The notes beneath the pieces are model-generated. The model was not told the DNA's origin, ran no database searches, and worked only from the letters and a program-made list of their open reading frames with translations. The position numbers were made by a program, and so were the translations under genes. A stretch of DNA of 26,642 bases from Dichomitus squalens LYAD-421 SS1 (taxonomy: Eukaryota > Basidiomycota > Agaricomycetes > Polyporales > Polyporaceae): the NCBI RefSeq assembly GCF_000275845.1, contig NW_006766891.1, forward strand, positions 590,144-616,785, in the 5' to 3' direction. Each line of letters begins with the position of its first letter. Position 1 is the stretch's first letter. Shown here piece after piece: positions 19,462 through 26,642 of this stretch.

Positions 19462-20287
19462 GGGGCCTCGCCATCGCATCTCGATATGGGCTATGTTTTA
19501 CCTTGGTTCGCATGCTCGTTTGCTTCATCGTACATAAGTTATGCACCACATCCGCGCCACACGTACACCACATACCCCTAATCGCAAACTTATCATTGGT
19601 TCCCGAGGTGTTTGGTCTGCCGAGAGGTGACAGTGTTGTGCTGGTAATTTCTGACTCTCGGCGGTGGTCGCAGTTGCCACAGGGGCGGAGTTTCGATAGT
19701 TGGTGAGTCATGAGCAAACTTCTGACACTCGTCAATTGAGGAATCTGGTGATATCCGTCCTCAGGCCGGTCATAGAAGCTTTCCCCGTCACCAACATGTC
19801 CTGTCGCTGACCACTACATGCTCTCTCTTCGGTATTGGGAAGAAGGTGAGTTTTAGTTTGGACGTATAATTGTGGTTGCAGTCATAGACCTCGGAGAAGC
19901 CGATGCGGGGATATCCACAGTGATACAGCGGTGTTGTGAGTTCCTTCGAGCCGCCATGAGGTCGCCATTGTGCATGAAGAGCTGATATTGCTATACAAAG
20001 CGAGTACTTGGATTCTGTGCCCATTGCATGAAGGGTGTTTGACATACTCGGACAGACGTCACGCGGGCTGGCGGCCCCAGGAAGCACCCGATAGGCTAAT
20101 CTATCAAAGGCGCTTCGGAACTGGATGTCAGACTGCACTTTACCTTTCAAGCCGGACATGTGCCAACACGGCCACGGAGATTAGTATGTCATGCATCGCT
20201 TGCACACACGGCCCTAAGTCTTGGATGTTATAAGGGAGCGCATTGTGGTCTGGTATGTACACTCGCATCCCACACTTCTCTCCCATC
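19462..20287. other. intergenic region
   Basis: About 0.8 kb between the DCN1-like stop and the dehydrogenase start. No coding, RNA or repeat feature recognised. It presumably holds the 3' UTR of one gene and the promoter of the other. Confidence 0.5.
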
Positions 20288-21523
20288 ATGGTCGACATAG
20301 CTCCCACCCGCATCGCCATCATCACCGGAGCAGCGCAAGGCATCGGTGAGGCCATCGCACTCCGGCTCGCGGACGACGGCATCGACGTCGTGGTAAACGA
20401 CCTTCCCGTGAAGAAGGACAAGCTCGATTGGGTCGCGAAGGCCATCCAAGCTAAGGGCAGACGGTCCCTTGCTGTCCTCGGCGACGCTACGGTCGAAGCG
20501 GACGTCGTGTCGCTCGTCGAAAAAGCGGTAGAGGCGTTCGGCGGTCTGAATATTGTGCGTGTTTTCCCCTCTTCTCCTCGTTCAGCGTTGCGAGAGGGGA
20601 CAACTCAGTGAATCTTTGTGCCTGTTCTCAGATGGTCGCCAACGCTGGCACGATCCAACGCGTGCCCATCGTCGATACGACCATCGAGGACTGGGACCGC
20701 GTCATAAATGTGAACCTGCGAAGTGTCATGCTCGCGTATAAGCATGCTGCGCGCCAGATGATCAAGCAGGGCCGTGGGGGCCGCATAATTGGTATGTTAT
20801 CGCATTTCGTCGCGTTTGATTACTCCCCGGATGCTGTGGCTAACGTGGAACTTCTGTTGGGGCGCAGGCGCGGCGTCGATGGCGGGGAAGAAAGGTGAGC
20901 CGAACAAGCTGTCACGTTGAACGCTTCTAAGTCGGGGGGCGTATGCATCCGGTGTTCCTAGGATTCGCTTATTTTCCGTCATACTGCGCATCGAAATTTG
21001 CGGTCCGCGGATTGACGCAAAGTGTGGGTATGTGCTTCTGGTGTGGTTCTCCGCACCCGGGGGCATGTGACTGAGTGATTGTTCCCAGCACTCGAGCTTG
21101 CGGAACACAACATCACCGTCAATTCGTATGCGCCGGGTATCATCCCGACTGGCTTGAGTAAGTCTAGGAGGCAGGAGTCGGTATTAGACAACCTCCGTAT
21201 CGCTCATGTCATATTTGACAGCCGAGCGTGCGGAGGACGAAAAGAACGGCGGTCGATGCTCCACCTTCCTCCTCGTAAGTGTGGCATTGCACATAGGCGA
21301 TAACCAGAGGCCGGTACCTAATACCCTTTTTAGGCCGCTGGATTGCCTCTCAACGTCCCTATCGGCACAACGGCGATGATTGCGGAGCTTGTGGCATACC
21401 TTGTGAAGCCGGAGGCACAGTTCATGACAGGTTAGCTCAGGGTCGCCCTCACCCCGAAGTAAGCGGACTGACATCATTGTAGGTCAATGTCTGAGCATTG
21501 ACGGTGGCATTGTCATGGATTGA
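20288..21523 (+). CDS. classical short-chain dehydrogenase/reductase (SDR)
   Basis: Eight exons (20288-20554, 20632-20791, 20868-20894, 20962-21027, 21089-21157, 21222-21274, 21334-21430, 21483-21523) encode 259 residues with continuous phase. Nucleotide-binding motif TGAAQGIG (13-20), NAG (93-95), catalytic Asn117 (INVNL), Ser146 (AASMAG), and Tyr159-x-x-x-Lys163 (YCASK) are all present with normal spacing. The C-terminus MTGQCLSIDGGIVMD is the usual SDR end. The protein should be a soluble NAD(P)(H)-dependent oxidoreductase. The pattern resembles diacetyl/acetoin reductases and 3-oxoacyl-ACP-type reductases, but the substrate cannot be read from sequence. Asp39 in VVVNDLP, at the end of beta-2, favours NAD over NADP. 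It has no biosynthetic-cluster neighbours. The start has a pyrimidine-rich leader (CACACTTCTCTCCCATC). Confidence 0.93.
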
Positions 21524-23070
21524 ACATGAGAAGGCGCGTGCGCTCGCCGTTTGAGTAGCTTGTACCTTACTGGGGGATTCTCGACTTCTACTACCTCGCC
21601 TCGCATTGCAGCGTAAATGGATGACTTCCCATAAGAATCTACGGCTCTGATGTATGCTCTTGAAGCTTGAATCCAGATGCTGTGCTCGAGCGGAGATCTA
21701 ACCCTTGTTTACGCATGTGTTAATGCCCTATGAGTTAGCTCGTATATCGCAGAAGGACGCAAGGAGGACAGGGCCCCTCCGCCGCATGCCATCGCATCAC
21801 AGGAGCGCAGTCACAGACACATCCAACTACAGCGGAGGCTAATTCACTGACTATTGAATAAACACCACGCACTCTCTGCAGGATGGCGGGGCACTAAGCT
21901 ACAGGAAGGATCTGAACACACTCGGAGGTGATAAACTACGAAGCCAGTACAGTACGTGTTACAATTCGTCCCGGTATCTAGTCTTGCTAATATCCCTAGT
22001 TTCAAATGATGGTGAGAGAAAGATCAGCGAGCGACACGTCACCATCCCATCGCTCACCACCTTGCCCCCAGCCCTCTGGCTTCCCAAGACTCCGATCCAA
22101 GACAACTAACCATGAGCTCGGTACAGACGCGACTGATCAAGTCCGATTTCAACTCTCAGTCCGGCTGTACCACCTCAGTTCTCGGGTGGTAGGTCGCCAT
22201 CCTATCGCCTGTAAATATACTACATCCTATGCTCACACCCTATTACAATCAAATCCAAGTCAGGCGATGTCCATGTACCCATATTGGACGGTCCATTGAG
22301 CCAGAACGCAGTATCGCCCAAAATCATATGCTCCACGCTAGCGTAGATGTCGAAGACAGGTACTGGATGGCGTCGGAGAGCAGGTTACCGGTGGGGGAGT
22401 CGTCGTTGTCCACAACGTTGACCAACTCTAAGGGGGGGAGGCGTTACTGAAAGCGATTTGTAAGGGAAGCGGGACAATGGAGGGAGAAGTGACGTGTGGT
22501 GATTCTCGATGCGCCACGACTGTTAATAACAAAGGCGGCGTTAGAAAATCTTCTCAACATTTAATATCACTAGAGTTAAGAACAGTTATTAATACCGGTT
22601 AGAAACAACCTGGCTCGGGCGCCTGCTCATAACTCTCTGTTCGAAACCGAATCCTTTTCAACCATACCCTATTCGGCTAGCCCATCACATTCATCAAATG
22701 AGCTCTGAGTGCGTCCTGCGTCCTGCGTCCTCAAGAATTGAGCGACCCTACTACCGGCAATAGCTGGTCACCTGTCTCCGCTACGATACAGTGATACATG
22801 TAGTCAACAATTGCCACTCCGGCTTCGGGGTCTATTGGAAGTCATCACTAGGGCAGACGCCGTGCTTATGGGCGCCTGTATGACGTCGGCGTTGAGTATC
22901 AGGAATATTTGTTTTGCCGGATTGTACCGCCTCCCTGCAACTGTTGCCGACCAATCCCGTCTTTCAGCCACTCCATATGTTTTTCCGTTGAGACTCTGCC
23001 ACCCGATCGCCACCTTGCGCTCTTCCTTTCGCTCTTTACACCATCAAATAACTGTGAGGCAGTAATCGCA
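21524..23070. other. long intergenic region with possible exon remnants
   Basis: About 1.5 kb with no gene I can support. On the minus strand, 22325-22420 reads LVNVVDNDDSPTGNLLSDAI, after a CCTTAG acceptor-like site. An overlapping frame downstream reads MILGDTAFWLNGPSNMGTWT. Neither matches a family I know. 22520-22610 is locally AT-rich. A 7-bp unit, GCGTCCT, is repeated three times at 22711-22731. The last 150 bp include CT-rich tracts upstream of the TBC gene. Confidence 0.4.
22711..22731. repeat. 3 x 7-bp tandem repeat
   Basis: GCGTCCT is repeated three times without interruption; a short microsatellite-like array with no obvious function. Confidence 0.9.
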
Positions 23071-26000
23071 ATGGGCGAACCGCGAAGTAGACCCGACGTC
23101 AAAGAAATCAAGTCTGTCCTCTGATTGGGGCTCCGGTTCACAGACTCATCTCTGTAACCTATGCTTCCTTGCCTGCAGGGACTTGTTTGACCACCTGTTT
23201 CACTCGGGGAGCAACATCGGCAGACTGAAAGATGCGGCACTCGCGGGGCGACTGTTTCAGGGTGTCGAAGGTGCTACGGGAGTCGCGGGTCGGAGCATGG
23301 CCTGGAAGGTGTTTCTTTCTGCGCATCTAGTATCATTGCTCGCGCTGAAATCATGCGATTAGCTTTTTCTTATAGCGGGGGAACCGTTACAAGACGTCGC
23401 AGACGTGGAGGCCGCGCCGCCATGGAAGACTCTCTGTAGGGCGCGAGAGGACTACAGGAGGTTGCTCATGGAGAAGATGCGTGCACCTGATGGCGGTTAT
23501 GAGGAGGGCTTTACTGTGCCGGGCACAGGCGAGTTACCTCCAAGGACAGAGAAGGGTGGTGGAAACTTGGAAAAGAACAATCCGTTGAGTCTGCACGATG
23601 AGGTACGCCTGGTCTGCCTGGTACATCCGTGCAGTAACCCATGAGACTTCAGAATCCATGGAGGGAGTGGTTCGCTTCGGTCGAGCTACGGAAGACCATA
23701 TTGCAAGATGTAGAACGAACGTACGTCCACTCCCATTGTGACATCGTTCGCCGACCGAAAGCGGGCAAGGGTCGAAATGCACGTACATGAAGCCCAGTCT
23801 TCGTTCCCAACCTGTCCGGTTTGCGAGGCAATCGAATGGCACTCACTCGTTCACCCGTAGATTCCCAGACATAGCGTACTTCCGCGATGCAGAGGTTCAG
23901 GCCGAGCTCACCCACATCCTCTATCTCTACTCCGACATGCACCCAGATATCGGCTACCGACAAGGGATGCACGAGCTCCTTGCGCCCCTCTACTACGCCG
24001 TCGACTTCGACTCAATACCTGACGACGGCGATACCGATCCCACGCTCAAGGAGTTCTGCTCTCGTGCATGGGTTGCCGCAGACGCATGGGCTCTCTTCTC
24101 AGCGGTCATGAAGGGCACTGGGAGGTGGTACGAGTGGCAGGAGAGCAAATCTGCTGTGGCGACGGCGGAGCCAACTCCTCTTCCTTCCCATGTCCAGGTG
24201 AACGTCGCTACGCGAGACATTCAGATGAAGCCGTATATCGCCCCGATCGTCGAAGCTGCGAATCTTGTACAGTCGGTGTTTCTCAAGGGTGTCGACCCGG
24301 AGCTGTGGAAGGCCATGCAGAGCGCCGGGATAGAGCCTCAGATATACGGAATGTATGCATGCCTCATTTCTTTCTTCCCTTCGTAAGCAGTACCTGACTG
24401 ATACTAAAATAGTCGTTGGCTGCGTCTCCTCTTTACACGCGAATTGGCCCTGGAAGATGCTATGGTTCTATGGGATGGCTTGTTTGCTGTCGACCCTTCA
24501 TTCGACTTGGCATTATGGATATGCGTAGCAATGCTTGTGCGCATCCGTAACAAACGTGAGCACCTCTTCTTTCTGCCCTTCGATCAAACTAACTGGAACA
24601 CTCGCAGTGATCCCTGCCGACTACAGTACCCAACTTACATACCTTCTCCGATACCCAGCTGACTCGCCGGCTGCTGGCGGTAGCGCCGAACCCACTCCCA
24701 TCCATCATGCAACTCTGCTCATCCGCCAGGCTCTCACACTGCAGATGTCACCTACTCCAACAATCGGTGTTTCTGTGATACAGGAGAACAGAAACCTGTT
24801 GGGTATCCCCACAGAGGTCCCATCACCAGTATCACCGCCTGTGCACCGACGTCCACGACAAGGAGAACGGGGGCGCTCGTTCACGAATGCGAACGGGAGC
24901 AGGTCGCTCGGACAGGAGGCTGGCAACAGCAAGGGCGCACATGGACGGCAGGCGTCGAGTCCGATGGGTATCCCAGAGACGTTTGCGCGGGGCTTGCTGG
25001 AGCGAGGTGAGAGCCTGGGTATCAACAAGACTGTCATGGAGGCTGTCTCTGGGCTGAGGGTATGTCCGAGTGTTCGTCTTTTGATTTGCCCAAGCCTGAT
25101 GTGCTTGGCCTATAGAAGAACCTGCCAGACCTTGCCACTGCGCTCGGACGATTGCCATTGTCCCCACAGCCTGCGAATGCGATGTACCCCATGGCCCCCG
25201 AACGTCCCGATGAGGAACGTCCGCCCTGGGAGCCCCGGACCCGAAGCGAGATGGAGCGAGAAGTTGCGCAGGTTCGCGCGTTGCAGAGGAAGCTTGGAGA
25301 TACTGTCAGTTGGATCGTGGACACACTGCTGCTGGACGAAGGCGATGTGAATGACGATGTTGGGAGGAAGACGGTGCAGAAACGCAAGCGAGAAGCGCTC
25401 GAGAGCCTCGCGTACGTCCGGGACATCCTCAAGGGTACCGTCCACGACATAGAGGAAGAGCGCCTGCTAGGCGAAGAAGAAGCGAAGCGAAGAAGGGAGA
25501 AGGCACGGCGAGAGAAGGAGGCAGCCGAGGCGTTGAGCAGGAGAACTTCCACACCACACCCACCAATACCCGCTGCTTCCATCCCGATTGAGACACGTCC
25601 GCAGGGTACTGGAACCCGCCGATCGCAGGACTACTTCATGCCCCATGCCACGAGTTCGTCGAGCCCACCCACGAAACCCGCGCCTGTTCCCGCCGTCGTC
25701 GCTCATCCTCCAGCCAAGCCTAGCCGTCCCCCACCCTTGTCTGCATCCGTGCCTGCCCTCCCTTCTTCTCAGTCGTTCTCCCTCCCGACGTCTTCGCCGT
25801 CTACTAAGACGCCCACGTCGACTGGCGTCTCACCGTTCAGTGCTCCATGGAATTATACCAAGTCGGACTTTGCGAGCTCGGACTCGCCAATCGCGAACCT
25901 TCCCCGCGTGCCCCCGCGGATGTCGACTACGCTTCCGAGGGCAAGTGTTTTCGGGCAGGCGTTGAGAAACTACCCGCAACCGCCTGCATCGTTGTTTGAG

Positions 26001-26081
26001 AGCACCTCCAATGCAGTTGCAGTTTCGCGCGATCAAAAGCCGAAGCAGGCGCCTTATGACCCGCTGGGTGCTATACCGTAG
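23071..26081 (+). CDS. TBC-domain Rab GTPase-activating protein, TBC1D5-like
   Basis: Eight exons (23071-23111, 23179-23308, 23363-23602, 23653-23720, 23861-24352, 24413-24555, 24608-25059, 25116-26081) give 843 residues. The TBC domain starts with GRSMAWKLFL (entry helix). It has the arginine finger ILQDVERTF (Arg159), split across an intron, and the glutamine finger IGYRQGMHELLAPL (Gln194). QIYGIRWLRLLFTREL, DAMVLWDGLFA and a terminal IPADYSTQLTYLLRYP follow. Both catalytic fingers are intact, so it should stimulate Rab GTP hydrolysis. The arrangement, including the long C-terminal tail and final YDPLGAIP, resembles TBC1D5, which acts on Rab7 at retromer-coated endosomes; that assignment is inference. 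The tail has a Lys/Arg/Glu coiled-coil segment (EEEAKRRREKARREKEAAEA) and a Pro/Ser-rich disordered region. Intron 1 uses a weak donor, GTCTGT, chosen because it keeps phase and gives DVKEIKDLFDHLFHSG. Confidence 0.9.
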
Positions 26082-26098
26082 ATCGTAGAGTGTCTTCT

Positions 26099-26225
26099 TT
26101 ATGTTGTAGGATACACCGGGTAGTTTGCGCACACGTAGAGCCTATCATTTGACAGTCTCCTCGATGGCAAGCAAGCTGTCCGTGCAATGAGCTCGGCGAG
26201 GGCATCAAGGGTGATAAACTCGGGG
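26099..26225 (-). other. possible terminal exon of a convergent gene
   Basis: On the minus strand, a 127-nt open stretch follows CTAATCTTTGTCTTCACAG, a good branch/acceptor pattern. It reads PEFITLDALAELIARTACLP and continues to a TAA at 26099. The acceptor overlaps the end of the LTR-like sequence, so the signal may be accidental and the stretch may simply be TBC 3' UTR. Confidence 0.2.
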
Positions 26226-26250
26226 CTGTGAAGACAAAGATTAGATCCGA

Positions 26251-26329
26251 CTAGAGTCGAAGCAAGATCTTCAGTCAGTAAGGAAAGACTATATTGCAGT
26301 AACCAACTGTACCTAGAGTCGAAGCAAGA
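26251..26329. repeat. 17-bp direct repeat inside the LTR-like block
   Basis: CTAGAGTCGAAGCAAGA occurs at 26251-26267 and again, identical, at 26313-26329. Confidence 0.95.
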
Positions 26330-26408
26330 CTACAAAGGTTAAGTAAGTAACTACAAGTTAGAGGTAAAGGTAATGAAGTACTCACTCTTCAGTCAGTAAG
26401 GAAAGACT
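26269..26408. repeat. 22-bp direct repeat inside the LTR-like block
   Basis: A 22-bp word containing TCAGTCAGTAAGGAAAGACT occurs at 26269-26290 and at 26387-26408, identical, 118 bp apart. Confidence 0.95.
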
Positions 26409-26414
26409 GAAGAG
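26385..26414. repeat. 10-bp stem hairpin inside the LTR-like block
   Basis: CTCTTCAGTC (26385-26394) pairs perfectly with GACTGAAGAG (26405-26414) around a 10-nt loop. The other copy of the 22-bp repeat lacks the full right arm. Smaller inverted pairs lie at 26460-26484 (TGACTAA/TTAGTCA) and 26575-26616 (CTGTCTAG/CTAGACAG). Confidence 0.9.
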
Positions 26415-26642
26415 GGAGGACGCAATCTGAAGTCCTTATATACTACAGAGAAGTGTCCATGACTAATCGAAGAGTGGTTAGTCACATGTACCATAGTGCG
26501 ATGAATAATACGATGGTGAAAGAATTGCGACGTATCGCACCATAGGATGAGTAAGAGATGAGTAAGGCATAGACCTGTCTAGACCGTTCTGGAGTAATAC
26601 GGATTGTCCTAGACAGTACCAGAAGAGTCCGGAAACATAGCT

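Larger units (their letters stand above)
26227..26637 (-). mobile_element. LTR-like sequence (probable solo or terminal LTR)
   Basis: This 411-bp block has no coding capacity and a composition unlike the genes. On the minus strand it begins TGTTTCCGG and ends TCTTCACA, the TG...CA ends of an LTR. It has a TATA-like GTATATAAGG (26434-26443) in its middle and many internal repeats. Flanking 5-mers (26222-26226 GGGGC, 26638-26642 TAGCT) do not match. So either it is the element-internal end of a longer retrotransposon lying to the right, or the boundaries are slightly wrong. No primer-binding site or polypurine tract can be confirmed within the window. Confidence 0.5.

Noticed and set aside
20288..21523. 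SDR as part of a secondary-metabolite cluster
   Set aside because: No synthase, P450, transporter or cluster regulator lies nearby; the neighbours are housekeeping genes.
22610..22660. tRNA-like TTCGAAACC near 22643
   Set aside because: No acceptor stem, D-arm or anticodon arm can be drawn around it.
8600..26081. VPS1 and TBC1D5-like GAP as a linked endosomal system
   Set aside because: They are about 11 kb apart with unrelated genes between, so functional linkage by position is not supported.
1..26642. CRISPR array, bacterial operon or phage features
   Set aside because: The spliced eukaryotic genes exclude a prokaryotic origin, and no regularly spaced repeats were seen.

Overview
This window looks like nuclear DNA of a basidiomycete fungus, most likely an Agaricomycete. 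The protein-coding genes are cut by many short introns, mostly about 50-80 bp, with GT(A/G)(C/A)G(T/C)-type donors and CTAAC/CTGAC-like branch points. Several genes start behind pyrimidine-rich leaders. The gene content also fits: a compact SRPK-type kinase, a DUF7330-like protein, an F-box relic and a Tad-like LINE gag. All exon models below were built by hand from splice signals, phase continuity and family knowledge; no search was run.

Layout, left to right. (1) 31-871: frameshifted gag of a non-LTR retrotransposon, minus strand, running off the left edge. (2) 1009-2504 minus: SRPK-like serine/threonine kinase, divergent from (3) 2767-3899 plus: mitochondrial F1-ATPase assembly factor ATP12. 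(4) 4042-5260 minus: degenerate or unresolved F-box gene containing a perfect 28-bp palindrome. (5) 5675-7145 minus: disordered protein of unknown function. (6) 8600-11624 plus: dynamin-like GTPase VPS1, ten exons. (7) 12377-13290 minus: DUF7330-like protein. (8) 13291-16245: mostly unassigned, with a possible small membrane-protein gene. (9) 16246-17341 minus: CIA2/MIP18-type cytosolic Fe-S assembly factor, divergent from (10) 17569-19461 plus: DCN1-like cullin neddylation factor with micro-exons. (11) 20288-21523 plus: classical short-chain dehydrogenase. (12) 21524-23070: intergenic. (13) 23071-26081 plus: TBC1D5-like Rab GAP. (14) 26227-26637: LTR-like sequence at the right edge.

Most genes are conserved housekeeping functions: ATP synthase assembly, vacuolar/endosomal membrane traffic, Fe-S protein maturation, cullin activation and splicing-type kinase signalling. 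Nothing indicates a biosynthetic cluster. VPS1 and a TBC1D5-like GAP both act at late endosomes in other organisms, but they lie about 11 kb apart here and I infer no operon-like logic. Both window edges carry retroelement sequence, so this is a conserved gene block bordered by transposons. I did not find a convincing novel multi-gene system. The points most worth a second look are the DCN1 micro-exons, two introns over 400 bp in a short-intron genome, the palindrome, and the LTR-like edge.
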